Notes under the pieces: generated by a model
Database searches by the model: none
Told to the model about the DNA's origin: nothing
Seen by the model: only the letters and a program-made list of their open reading frames with translations
Assembly (NCBI RefSeq): GCF_000006565.2
Contig: NC_031469.1
Location: 186,001 to 250,000, forward strand
From: Toxoplasma gondii ME49
Taxonomy: Eukaryota > Apicomplexa > Conoidasida > Eucoccidiorida > Sarcocystidae
Reading direction: 5' to 3'
DNA: 64,000 nt
Program-made: the position numbers and the translations under genes
Shown: in pieces, positions 26,401 to 38,600 of the stretch
Layout: the number at the start of each line of letters is the position of its first letter
Position numbering within the stretch: position 1 is the first letter of the stretch

Positions 26401-29400
26401 CCAACTAGCGGTGCCGCGCCGGGCGCGGATGGCGAAGGAGACAGAATACGGGGGTCGCCCCGGAAGGAGACACATGTCTCTCACGTCGTCTCGGGGCCTG
26501 CCCTCGACCAGAAAGAGCTAATTAGCGCCATCGTCGAACAGGTCATGGCTAGACTGAAGAGTGAGCGTCTCTCACCGCTGTTCTCTCGAGAGAAAGAGAC
26601 GCGCTTTCCTTCGACTCGGAAGGCGAGAAGAAACCGCGAGGAAGGCGGGGAAAGCGCCTCTGCTCAGAGTCGTCTCTCAGGTGTCTCTGTCGCTCTGGAT
26701 ACCATTGGAACAAGCCTGGAGAGCGGCGAACTCGAAGAGGGAGAAGTCCGAGATGTCGGGAAGCTGCTCACAACGACGACATTGGAAGACGAAGCCAGTT
26801 TTCATCTGAATGAGTTCCCACCGTCCCCACCTCTCTCGTCGACCAGCAGGACTCAGAAACAGTCTTCTTCGCCTTCGTCGCCTTCTCAGAAACACACACC
26901 CAGATGTTCTCTCTCGCCTCACGCTTCCCCTCTTCAGCGAGAACAGCGTGCGGGGCTCAAATGCCTCTCTGCGCCACCTAGTCCCCACGCCTCGCCCTCC
27001 TCTCCCCGGGCGGTCCCTGCTTCAGATCGCCAGGGGGAACAAGAAAATAAGAAGGAACAAGATCTTGAGAAGGACCAAGAACTTAGGAGAGGACAAGGAC
27101 TTGAGGTGGAACGAGAACTTGAGAAAGATCAAGGATTCGCTTCGACGCTTGCACGGTCCCCCGGACTTGTGTTTCCCGCGACTCTTCTCCCCTCGTCGCT
27201 TTGTGGGGTCGTTAGAGCGAGTCGCCCCTGGAGCCCTTCGTCTTCTGGACGTACAGCCGCAGCGAACAGATCGAAGGCGACAGAAGAGACAGATGGAGAC
27301 AGAGACAGTCAGGACGAACAGGCTGCTGCTGTCTGTAGTTATGGTGCGAGTGAGGAAGCCTCTCCCCGTACGCCACCTAGACAGGGGGCTGGTCGCCCAG
27401 GTTCTCTCCTGTCGCCAGAGAGGGCGCTGGAGGCGAGGATGAACGAGAGTCTCGTCCCTTGTTCGCCGCGAACAGAAGACACCCTTCCATTGGACCCAGC
27501 TTTGAAGCCTTCGTCGGTGTCTCCTCTCGCGTGTCTCGGTTCTGCCTTTCGGGCGCCAGATCAAGCACACGATCCGAGGCTTTCGCCTCGCGTGACTCCG
27601 GAAAACGATCTAAATGGTTTGCTCTCGCCTCTTCGACAGGACTGGGCTCAAACAGAGAAGGCGTTCTCCGTTTCTTCGAGAGAAAAAGAGGAAAGCGAAG
27701 ACGAAGCTGAGGACAGAGAAGACGTCGCAGCAGAAAGAGAAGACGGACAGCAAGTAAGAGTTTCCGGAGTCCTTTTCTTCGAAGAAGAAGCGACAGAAAG
27801 CGACGCTCTTAAATTGCGGAGTCAAGAAGAAAACGTGTGCCAAGAGAGAGAAAGTCTCTCTGCTGTTGACCTCCACCTGCGAGGAGACGCTGTTGCTGTC
27901 TCTCTGCGGCTCCACAGGGAGGAGCGCAGCGAAACTTCTTCGCTTTCTGAGAACCAAACTGCTTGTTTTCAGGCAGATAAAGAGAACAGAGAAGAGGAGA
28001 AGGCTCGAGAAGCAGCAGACTCAGCAGCGTCTGAAGACGCGCATGCTTCGGCTATCCTCTCGCCAGAGGAACAAGAGCCTGCCGCTGACTCGCCGAGTGT
28101 ACATACACCGCGCGACAGAGAGGCAACACCCAGGGAAGCTCCCGACAGCTTGGAGGGCCCATTGGCGGCGTCCGACGTTGGGCAGCGAGGTGAACGGGTT
28201 GAGGAAGAAGAGCTTTCTGGGAGGCCGAAGCAAGATCTAGGGGAGAGTGAGGCGCTCGAAGCCGGAGAACGCGAACCGATTCAGCACGACAGCAAACGAG
28301 TTCTGCAAGCAACACAGCCGCTTGCGGCATCCGAGAAAGCGGAAACTGCACCGAGAAGTCCCTTTGGCGTTGAGAGCGACGCTGCTTCCTTCCGTGGAAG
28401 AGAAGAGACGGCAGAACGCTGGTCTCTGTCTCCTCGCCATCTGCCTTCTTCTGCGGTTGACGAAACACAAACTGCATCTCCCGGAGACGGCCCGTTCCTC
28501 TCCACGCAAGCTCAGCAGCGAGGCGAAGACAACAGAGAGGAGACATTTGTTCGCTCCAGTTCTCTGTCTTCGCCCAGCGACCGGAAAGAACTCTACGAAG
28601 AAGGTAGGAGCAACACTGCTTTGCAGATACTACTGTCGGCTTTGACGGTGTGCTGTGTCCTGTGCTTCATTTGTTTCTCGGTTCCTCCGTTCGTCGACCC
28701 GCGTCTAGAGAGTGTCTCTTCTCTCCACATTTCTGACTTTTTCCGGATTTCTCGCCGCCAGTTGTTTCAGCCACGCAACTCTCATCTCTTTATAGATGGG
28801 TCCCCCACTGCTCGCTGCTGTCGCCTGTTCCCCGCTTCGTTTCCATAGCTCCGCCTTCTCTCTTGCCGAGCTTCCCCGAAGGTCTCTGAGCCTCCTTCTT
28901 CAGCGTTGAATCTGTCTCAGGGAGGAAAGGTTTTTTAGAAAGGCACAAAAAGGACGGAACGGCTTTCGAACGGAGAGCGAAGAAACGAATGCAGTTTTCT
29001 GTCTTTTTTTTGGTTCTCGGCCTCCCTCATCTTCTCTGCTTCTCGTGTCGAAAGCGCGATGCCAGTGGGTGTGCTTCTCTCCTTTGATTTATGCTTTCTG
29101 CTGGACGAAACGTTTATGGGAGGGGAGGTTTGACGCCTCCGTCAAAGTGCGAGGGTCTCTTCTTCGTTTTGAAATCGTTTAGAAGCGACAGACGCAAAGA
29201 AGAGAGATCAGATGTCGCCCCGTGCATGTCTGTCTATCGAAACCTATCCGGCTCTCTGTCTCTGAGAGCTGAAATGTTCCCTTACCTTCTTTCCGTGTAC
29301 CTCTCGAGACTGTCTTTTTCTCTCGGTGTGTCTGTTTTTTGGGTGTATCCAGATGAGAGAGATGAACTTGCGCCTTCGTCTAGAGATGAAGCAAAGGCAA

Positions 29401-30627
29401 GGGCCATGTTTCATCAAAGACTGTGGGCAGAGGAAGAAACTTCGTCTGACGAGGGAGAGGAAGGAGAAGGTGGAGGCGAAGCTCTGCAGACTTGTCCTGC
29501 GGCGACTCCAGGGCCTTTTCGGAAGAGCAACCGCGTGAGGAGAGAGAAACAAAGAGAAGCAAAAGAGACAGAGAAAAAGAACGTGACCAGCGGGAAAGAT
29601 GTGAAAGCGAAGGAGAAGGAAAGGAGACGAAGAGACAGTGGCGAACGAGAACCTCGCAAGAAATCGAAAGAAACGTCTATGAAAGCGAGGCAGAAGGAAA
29701 GGGGATACCGACGAAGGAAAGAGAAGGAGCTACGGCGTAAAATAAGACGGAGAGTGGAAAGAGAAAACACGCAGGAAGCAGCTGGGAAAGAAAGCGAGCG
29801 AAGATGACAATGGGGACACAGAAGAGACAGCGATGGAAACAAATGATTCAGCGAGTTGAGACACAGCCGAGGAAGCCGACGGGGAGCAGCACCGAAACGA
29901 AGCAGGAAAAACAAAGAGGGAGATCCAGACTAATCCAGCGAGAAGAGAGAAGCAAAGAGGCAAAGGCAGAAACCAAGACGAACAACGCGAGCGAGAAAAA
30001 GAACCAAGCTCGCCATCTGGAGGCTTCAGTGGAAACCCTGGGGACCTTTCCAGTCCGTGGAAAAAAACTGCAAAGTACATATTGCTTGCTTTTTTCCATG
30101 TTTCGCAGGTCGTCGACACCTCTCCGGAAGCAGCTGTGCGGATTGCATTTGCTCTCATGATTGTCAGACGCGGAGGAGAGTTGCTAGATGTAAGACAACT
30201 TCAAACCGCATGCGTCTGGGGAAGAGAAAAGAGCGCGTGAGCTCTGCAAAGAGAAAAGAATGCATGCCAGGGACCCTCTGGGACAGAACGTAGCCATAAG
30301 TGGAAGTGCATGCTTGTCTGTTTTTTTTCAGGTGCAAGTGACTCCAACAGACACCCAGACGGATAGGAAGCTTTACCGAGAGATCGTGAGTTTCGCTGCT
30401 TCACTGAACGTTGCCAGACGAAACCCTCCTATGCGCTTCGCACGTGAAAAGGCTGACATCTCTTAACATACATCTTTGTCTGCATGCTTGATTAGAGAAA
30501 TACTTTGTTGCATGCAGAGGCTGAAAGGCTACGCGTAAAGATACGGGCGTCCAGGAATGCGCGACCATCCTTCCTGCCCACCAGCATATCTTTCCATGCT
30601 CCTAGGGAGTAGACGCCTCTCCAGTAG

Positions 30628-30664
<37 letters not shown>

Positions 30665-32678
30665 TGTATCGATTTGCATTTATAGATACGTATATGTATG
30701 TAGCTGTGTGTGTCTGTCTTTATTTCTTCATTTCTACATGTATGTATGTGTATGGATGTGTACTTAGGCTTGTGCATCATTTTTTCGAGAAAAGATATAT
30801 ATATATATATATATATATATCTGTGTATGCATCTAAATGGGTGTGCCCGTGGCTCTGCAAGTATACGCGCATCTTTCCCGCGCATTTCCGATGCAGACGA
30901 GGCGTTTGCGTCTCGCTGTGTCGACATCGTTGCTCGCGAATTGATTTTTTTCTCCACGGTTTGGGATCTTTCTCTGGGGTTTCAGCACACTCTGGTCAAT
31001 CACAATGTTCGCGACAATCCGTCGGCTCTCTGCATTTCCCGAGACTTCGTGGAGTTAATTCTCGACTTGATACACGACGTTGTCTCAGACGTAAGTGTCT
31101 CCTAAAAGGAAAAGATAATTTTCAGAGAAACAACCACAGTGCACACTTCTGCTCATGCATACTGCCGACACACGAATTCCGCATATATACTTAGGCATGC
31201 ACATATATACATATATGTATATATATATATGTGTATATATATGTATATGTATATGTATGTATATGCATATATGTGTATGTGCATCTGGTTGTACATAGTT
31301 CCTACCTTGGAGAACACAGGTACACAAGTTCGGGTGTCCGCCTGAACTGACTTGGAATTCTTTAGAGCATTTGTCTACGAGCCTCGTTTCCTGTCTACAC
31401 CACGAGGGAGACGGGTGCATGCGAGGAGGAAATGCAACGTTTTTTCAGTCCAGGCAGATGAAAGTCGTTTTTTTTGCGCGATCACTTGGACATGCGCGCG
31501 TTTGCTCTTGTCTCCGTGTTCCTCTTTTAGGACGCGGTTGCGGGGTTTCTGTTGTGTCTTTTGTTCGAATTTCTGTCGATCCGTTTCCTTTTCTTCTGCT
31601 CAGCCTGAGAGTTGCTTTGTGAGCACCAATCGGTGGCAGACTGAGGAGGCTCACAGGAGGCGAGACTTGAAGCAACAAGCTTTCTCGCGATTCCCCACCC
31701 TCTCTCGCTTTTTTTCTGCGGAACAAGAAAGGCAAACATTCACTTGGCGGGAACTCTTCGAATGGGTGAGACCCGTGCCTTTTCAGAGAGATATCTTTTT
31801 CACAGGAAGAACACACGGCTGTACAGTCCGACGAGTCTCAGACGTACACACACATACATGTATATATAAATATATGTATATGTGTGTGCATATATGCCTA
31901 GAAGTACATTTCACCAATCGTGGGTCACTCGCGTACATGCATCGGAATCCATATAACTGCATAGCTACATATATGCATATATTTATGTGTACATGTGTGT
32001 CCAACGAAGAGGGAGGGAAGTAGGTATAGGTGACACTGTTAGCAGGGATACAGAACGAGCAGAAACGCGGAGGGAGAGAGGCTCTGTAGCTGAGATCTGC
32101 TGTGGTTTTGTTGGAACCATGCACATTTGTGAAATGGAAAGAAAATGTGGACGACAAGAGACGGGGGAGCTCGTTTCGCGCGTCTCTCTTGTCTAGAGGC
32201 ATTCTCTTCTTTTGTTCGTCCCCTCTCGGTACCTCATCCATATCGAGTTCCCTTTTTCTTTCAGGTTTACTCCGCTGCTTCTCTCGGCTTCTTCGCCCCT
32301 CTCTCTGCCTCGTCGCCTTCTTCCTGGCATCGGGGCCTTCTAAATGATCCTGTCTTCAAGCCTGTTTCTTGCGTTCCGGGTATGTTTCTGGAGACGAAAG
32401 AAACGTGCAGAAGTGTGCCTCTTTACGCAGTGTTTTTTCTCTCTATGAATATACCTTTCTCTTAATACCTTGTGCTTCTCTCCATGACATTGCTCCTACT
32501 CTCGCCAGATGTATTTTTCTCCATATACAAGAATCTCTACTCGTATGCTGCAGCTTGAAGCAAGTCGAGATCCTCGTCTATGGATGCCATGCAAACCGTG
32601 CTAAGGCTAAACCGTAGATTCCATTCACATGCACTTGCAAGCAGTACGCATGTAACCCTGTACATGTGCACCAGTAGG

Positions 32679-32731
<53 letters not shown>

Positions 32732-34400
32732 TAGGTGTGTGTTGATATATATACATATATGTATATGCGTGTGGTTGTAGGTGTTTTCTGAGACTCGAAC
32801 GGGAACGGTGAAAGCTTGATTTCCTGTTTTTTCAGGTGTCGCGGCAGACGACGTGATGGGCCTCGCGTTTGTCCACCACAGAGGAGCAGAGGCTTACGTG
32901 CGTCACCTGAATGGCGTTTCGCCTCCTGGCGTTGGTGTCGCGAACGATGGGCAGGCACCCTCTGTTCGTTCTTCATGCGCAAGTTCCTGGGGTTCACAGG
33001 GTCAGGAGAAGGCAGACGCGGTGGATAGAGCAATCAGAAAACAGCAGGCGGACGAGAACAGGCGACCGGCGCTCTCTGCGGTCTCTTTGTCTCCTCGAGA
33101 AAGGAGAGAAGAGAATGGACAAGGAAGAGAGGAAAGAAGAATGGACGCATCTTCGTCGGGTGCTGACTCCTCCGTCTCTCCTCGATCCCCGGCTTCCCAG
33201 AGACAGACGAGAAGCACTCGAGGGGAACATTTCGCTTTGCGGGAGGAAACGGGAGGGGGGCGCGTTGAGGAGACACAAAAAGGAGAAAGTCTCTTTCTCA
33301 ACGCCGCGTCGCTGTCTGCGAAAGGGAATGTAGCCGAGACACCGCAGCGGGATCTCCCGTTCTCTCCTCAGAAAAACCGAGAAAAAGGAAACGAACTCGT
33401 GAGTTCCCCCAACTCAGTCCCATTTTCTCCTCTCTCTCCTTCTCCTCTCTCTCCTTCTTCTCCCTCGTCTTCTTCTCCCTCGTCTGCTTCTCCCTCTTCT
33501 GCTTCTTTTGTTCTTCTATTCACATCTCTTCCAGGTGAGCAAGGAAGGCAGACGCCTCCACGGTTGCCGGCGTTCCCCGTGGAAGTCGACAAAGTCGTTC
33601 TTTCCGCGATGTCTCCTCGTGTGTCTTCTTCGTCTCCTTCCCCCTGTTCCTCTGCGTCTTCGCCATCCGATGCAGTCTCCGCGGTTTCGCCTTCCTTGAG
33701 GGCGGCGGGAAGCCAGAGGGATGTCCGACTCAGTTTCACCGGCGAGGCTGCGGGAGAGCGTGGAGATGTGTTTGTGGGCAGCTTCTCCGCGCTCTCGTTT
33801 GAGCTAAGTCACCCTCCGTACTCGTCTCTGGAAAAGCTGGGAACATCCGAAGACGCAGCAGAAAGCTCCGACCGCGGCGGTTCTCCTGCGATGCAGCGGG
33901 GCCTGCAAAGAAGAGAGGGCGGCTGCGAGCAAGAAGAGAGACTCCCAGTTCCGGTCTCTCCAAGTCGGACCTGTGGAGGCGACGGAGAGCAGGAAGGAGG
34001 GGAAGAGTTCGGCTTTTCTCCCCACAGCTCGGACGAGAGAAAGAACTCGAGTTCACTCTCCTCTCCCGCATTCTTCACCTCAGGTGGAACAGCTCTGCCC
34101 CTAGACTCCGTGTCTCTCCCGCCTCTGCCCTTTGATCCGTGCTTCTCGGCTCCCAGATGCGAGGAGAAAAACATCTCTTTGCTATCTTTTTCCCCTGAAG
34201 ACTCAGATCGGGGCTCCGGCGTTCACCCAGGCCTCGTCGTGGACGAGCAGAGAAACAGGCGGGGACCCGACAGAGAGACGGAGAGAGAGGCGGAAGTCCA
34301 AGCAGAAGATAAAAGAACAGAAAGAACGGTGGGGAAAGAGGGAACAGTGCTACGAGCTGCTCGAGTTCCAAAGCCCTTGTTAACAGGGTCTGAAGAATAA
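17498..34400 (+). CDS. Giant low-complexity coiled-coil protein, function unknown
   Basis: I do not recognise a family. Nine exons in continuous phase: 17498-18469, 19249-28603, 29353-29534, 30109-30189, 30332-30443, 30897-31090, 31604-31765, 32265-32379, 32836-34400; about 4,245 residues. Exon 2 alone is 9,355 nt. It is rich in Ser, Arg, Glu and Pro, with scattered helical segments: near residues 986-1043, 1109-1179, 1310-1344, 1508-1563 (dense Arg/Glu), 2053-2078, 2454-2481 and 2743-2769. Exons 3-8 are less biased (for example PEAAVRIAFALMIVRRGGEL and CISRDFVELILDLIHDVV) and may be the conserved part. The last exon is again Ser/Pro-rich. The exon 5 end is uncertain: the stronger donor at 30386 breaks the phase, the weaker one at 30444 keeps it. 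Met77 (17726), with a better start context, may be the true start. No signal peptide or membrane segment was seen in the exons. Confidence 0.72.
27055..27135 (+). repeat. 18-nt coding minisatellite
   Basis: Four degenerate 18-nt units (starting 27055, 27073, 27091, 27109) plus a half unit, each encoding a variant of EQDLEK, inside the large exon of the giant gene. The unit length keeps the frame, so copy number can change without disrupting the protein. Confidence 0.8.
30632..30661. repeat. (TA)n microsatellite
   Basis: An uninterrupted AT dinucleotide run of 30 bases in the intron between exons 5 and 6 of the giant gene; a second run lies about 130 bases downstream. Confidence 0.95.
30795..30820. 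repeat. (TA)n microsatellite
   Basis: AT dinucleotide run in the same giant-gene intron, about 75 bases before the acceptor of exon 6. Confidence 0.95.
31184..31281. repeat. Imperfect TATA/TATG tract
   Basis: Nearly 100 bases of alternating AT broken by TG and CA steps, in the intron between exons 6 and 7 of the giant gene. A similar tract occurs around 31853-31905 in the following intron. Confidence 0.9.
32681..32766. repeat. (TA)n microsatellite cluster
   Basis: Two long AT runs joined by a GTGTGTTG break, ending about 70 bases before the acceptor of the last giant-gene exon. Confidence 0.95.
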
Positions 34401-36470
34401 ACGATATGAATTCTTTAAGACAGCGAGAGAAAAGAGAAAGCCGTCTTTTCACACGTAAAAAGTTGAGGGAGAGAGAGAGAAAAAAAACACCAGAACGAGA
34501 AACCTTGGGGTTCTAACAAAGTCTGAAGATCCCTGCAAAACCTTTTCTCTCTGAGACATTTGTGGGCATAGAGAAACAAAGAACTCGCCCTATTGAGTTT
34601 TCCTTGTCGTGGCGAATAGGATCTGTCAAAAAACAGATGAAACTGTCGTCCATGCTTCTTTCTAATCTATCTAATTTCTCGACCCCTTCGCTTTGGCATC
34701 TTACCCTGTCTAAAACGTACATCTCTCTCTATATATAGGTCTTTATATATATATATATATTTATATACATACATGCCGCTATGCGTTCGGTTGTTCTGTG
34801 TATGTTTGGTTCTTACTTGTCTTTTCACGGGACTGCTGCCTCAAAAGCGACTTGGAACAGTCTCGACGTAAAATGACTTTTCTACCTGAGGTCTCTCGTC
34901 GAACGAGTGTCCAGCCGCCTTCGGGAGAAAGCATCAACACCGGAATCAGTTGTCTTTCTCGTTCTCTGTGTCCTCGTCGCACTCTCTTCATCTCTCTCGG
35001 CGCCCCTCTTTTGAAGCGCACAATGGAGGTTCCGGTGAAGCTCCACGTCCGTCATACCTCAAAAACGCCCTTCTGCACCTCGCGGCGACTCGGAAAAGCG
35101 ATGCAGCCATCGCGCAGATGCATGGTGATACGCGCACTGCAAGGAACGTAATCCGTATGTCTATTTATATCTATCAATAGATTTCGGCAGACACAAACTA
35201 TCATATATATATATATATATATCTTCTTATATATATATATATATATATATATCTTGGTTCCTGTGCATGATAAGGGAGCGAGAGACAGGTGTTCTCACAC
35301 TGTTTGACGTGATTCACAGGCGTCATATTCCACGCTGAACTTTTTTAGTATCTCATTTTTCGCTCTCCAGGTAGACTCGTTCTTGATGGCACTGGGCGGA
35401 CAGCGTTCTTGCCTTTTGGCCTGTCTACGGTTGTCGATTACCACTTACCGAGGAAACACCTTTCTTCAAAACAGATGCGAAAGACAGCCTGTATTCTCGA
35501 TTTGCAGGAAACATCAATGTGTGCGACCATAAAGGACCCAAGCATCTTAATTGAAATGGTACAGCAGCAGATGCACTGATAGTCCCTTTTCGTCTTCTGC
35601 TGTGTGAACCGACACTGTTGCTTCTCTCTCCTCCTCTCAGTTGCCTTTAAGGCACTCTTCGTGAACTGTCTTCTCAATGTTCGACTGCAAGCGTTCGAAT
35701 TTTTTTTGGCATGACGACACACGTCTTTCAACTTTGTCACTGAAGGCGCAAACTGTCGGCTGCATGTGAGGAAAAGCAGAGCGGCTTTTCGCTTTTCGCG
35801 ATTTCTGATTCTTAGGCTATCTTCAATGCTTTAGTTCCATCACCCGATTTGTAGGATCACAATTATAGAAAGGCACTCGCAGTGTTAGGTGGGAAGCCTC
35901 AAGTTTGTGTGTTTTGAGGTAGCGTTCTACTACCAAAAGACCGAGACTCGAGATACCGGAAATACTGTCTGCGCACGCGGTACAGATGAGTCCTTGTCGG
36001 AAAAACGAAAGAGAAGGGAATAGGAGAAAGAAAAGAACAAGTTAAGGCAGAAAGTAAACAATAGAGGGGCTCTCTGCAGATCTTTATCGGTCATTTGCTG
36101 GAGCCCTGTATGTGAGCAAGCCGAGGCCGGCGGCGCCATTCCAATCGTTGCGATTTCCAGAAGCTGTCCTGCCCTCCCTGCCTTTGAAGACTCTCAAGCG
36201 AACTCGAGAAAAGGAACTGTCACCCGCAAAAAAGACGATTCCTTACACAGTAAAAAGGGTACCTTCCCTTGTGACCCGTCTTTTCTGCGTATCAAAGACC
36301 GGGAGAGTCCAAGTCGCGTTTGATTCGGCGACCAATGCTAGACTCTTTGAAAGGTGTCGAGGAAAGCAAATAGACCCCGAAGGGGTATTTTCCGCTAAAC
36401 GAAATCTGCGCTCTTCAGTTAGACATTAATGGTAAAGTTCCTCCTGCCACAGAAAGGCCAAAACCTGTTT
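34401..36470. other. 3' UTR and gene-poor spacer
   Basis: Follows the stop codon of the giant gene. It holds (TA)n runs near 34744-34774 and 35202-35252 and short frames without family or splice support. No coding exon was identified. Confidence 0.5.
35202..35252. repeat. Paired (TA)n microsatellites
   Basis: Two AT runs (about 35202-35222 and 35229-35252) separated by CTTCTT, in the spacer downstream of the giant gene. Confidence 0.9.
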
Positions 36471-36553
36471 TGCACGGAGTGGGGTTCGAACCCACGCGGT
36501 CGTTAGACCAGGGGATCTTAAGTCCACCCCCTTAACCACTCGGGCATCCGTGC
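36471..36553 (-). tRNA. tRNA-Leu (UAA anticodon)
   Basis: Folds as a type II tRNA read on the minus strand. The acceptor stem GCACGGA/TCCGTGC is a perfect 7 bp with discriminator A. The A box TGCCCGAGTGG and B box GGTTCGAACCC are intact. The anticodon loop CTTAAGA gives UAA. The long variable arm GGTC/GACC is typical of leucine tRNAs, and the T stem is GTGGG/CCCAC. The anticodon stem has one apparent mismatch. No intron and no encoded CCA. A TTTT run 13 bases downstream could serve as the RNA polymerase III terminator. It stands alone in the spacer, so it is probably transcribed independently. Confidence 0.96.
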
Positions 36554-38600
36554 TCGCCGTCCGCTCTTTTTCTCAGCTCTCTTTTTCCTTTTCACCGTCC
36601 GAGCTCCAAAGGAGTGACGCGAGGAGAAAAAAGACCAGCACCGGCGAATTGAAGCCCATTAAAGAAGAGCCACGCATTTTCTGTTTGTTATTTGCGTGTC
36701 GCGTAGAAATTGGCACAGGCAAGCCAGTCACTGACGCTTGTGTCCGGGGACATCATGGAGTCACTGGATTTCGAATCCGGCCGGACAGTTTGCGATCCGA
36801 CGCGGTTGAGTTTGCTAACTTCAGTTTGAGTTATTTCGCGACTTCTCTCATGAGGTCTGAAGGCAGAAGAGAAACTTTCTGGACCGGTGTTTTCCCCTCA
36901 ACGAAACGGATGTTTTATGTGTTTTCAGAAAAACTAGGGCAAATGCAACGGTGGCGCTCGACAAGCGTACCAACATGTACGCTTTCTCCAAGTGGCTGCC
37001 CCATGTAGCCCGAAGAGAGATGTGAGAGAATGTCCCATCGATACGAAACAGAGGGCAGCGCGTATTTCTCGAATGCTGCATTTTATATTGCTTGCTCGGC
37101 GTGAGGCCAGAGAACAGCATCGTTCATTCGAGTCTCAAGTTTGATGCCTCCGGAGGCGCTGAGAGCTGCACACAGCGGTTCGTTCACTGAGATTGTAGCT
37201 TCATCGAAGGTATGTAGCACGTGCTTGAATCGAAGGTATTATGCTCCCGTGCACGCTATGGGTATGTAGCGCATACATGTGCAGGCACTTCCCCCCCGAA
37301 CCTTTCTCGATTTCAAAGTGTTCCCGACTGTTCAGTTGACGGCCACAATTCAGTCCTCAACAGCGGCGGGTCTTGTATGAGTTTACGCACTCTCACCTCA
37401 CGACGATGCTTTCCGGCAGGTTGTCCTCAGGGGCAAAAGAAAGTCACATAGCGGATGACAAATCGATGCCGCGGTTTTGTGCAGCGTTTTGTGCAGCTTT
37501 TTTTGCTCTGTTTGACGGTGTAAGTCGTCCCCACTGCGGCGCAAGCTCCATTGCCTCTTCTTCCGGTTCACAAGAAAATGGAGACCACCGCCTGCATTAG
37601 CGCGCTCAGCGGCTCTCTGGGGGACTGTAAACCGGACGCGACTCAACATTGGTAAGGCAACAGAAGAAGGAAAAAGCGTGTGGCTCTAGCTTATCTGCCT
37701 AGCCACGCTAAGCTGCAAAACGACTGACTCTTTGTTATCGAAATGTGCACTGATTCTCTCGTCTTCATCCTGTGAGAAAGGTGACCAGATACATCGGTGT
37801 GCTGTACAACGGGTTGCGTTTTCGGCTGCTTGGAATACAGGACTTATTCTAACAAACTGGAGTTCAGACAGTCGCTAAATGTAGTGAGCTTTATATGGAC
37901 GAAGGATGTGGGGCATGAGTTGTCAACAGTTGGTCCATCAGCAGCCCGCAAAGTTTTCATCCCAGCAGAATCGCGTGTTAATCTACAAGTATTTCCAGAG
38001 GAGGCTTTCTGTCTAGATTACGGCAGAGTATCAGATAAGATAGGCACTCGATGAGGTCTCCGCGTCCCCGGCGTGGATGGGATCGGGGGATAGTTTCCCG
38101 TTTCCAAGTCGAAAACAACAATGTGACCACGCTGGATGTGGGAAACAAAGCTGGAGCATCCTAATGTCGTCATTGTTTTCCCTCGTATAGATATCAGAAC
38201 TGTATGCTGTGTCACAAATGGGGGAGGTGCGACACGTCTCCATCTTTCAAGATGATACATGTGCATTGAGAAGGGAAGCAGGAAACGTGGCAATCGAGGC
38301 AATCGGGAGTTGTGTGAGTCGCTGCCGCTCTCAGTTCTTGCGTATGGCGTTTTGTAGGTGCGTACACGCGTAGCGAACTGCGCAGTAGTAACATCCTGGA
38401 ATGTGTTGAAACGACCTCTGAATCGATTCACGTAAGATGTGTTACGAGCAAATGCATAATTTCATAGACGTCACTCCTTTATAGTGCAGAGTAAACTGTG
38501 CTTGCGGTTTACCGTGATTTTTCGGAAATCAAGATGATTCACCCTCTCCTGTGAGGTGATCGCAATGTGTTTCTGCAGGGGCGTCAGGCAGCCTTTTGTC
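36554..38600. other. Gene-poor spacer
   Basis: Only short frames; the longest (37797-38054, +) has no splice or family support. No repeat or RNA gene was recognised beyond the adjacent tRNA. Confidence 0.45.

Noticed and set aside
25799..26404. Minus-strand 201-codon Arg/Ala-rich frame
   Set aside because: Antisense shadow of the giant exon, produced by high GC and compositional bias.
29804..30160. Plus-strand 118-codon Lys/Arg-rich frame
   Set aside because: Lies in the purine-rich intron and overlaps exon 30109-30189 in another frame; composition alone explains it.
31352..32023. Plus-strand 223-codon frame
   Set aside because: Reads through exon 31604-31765 of the giant gene into AT-repeat introns on both sides; only the exon part is supported.
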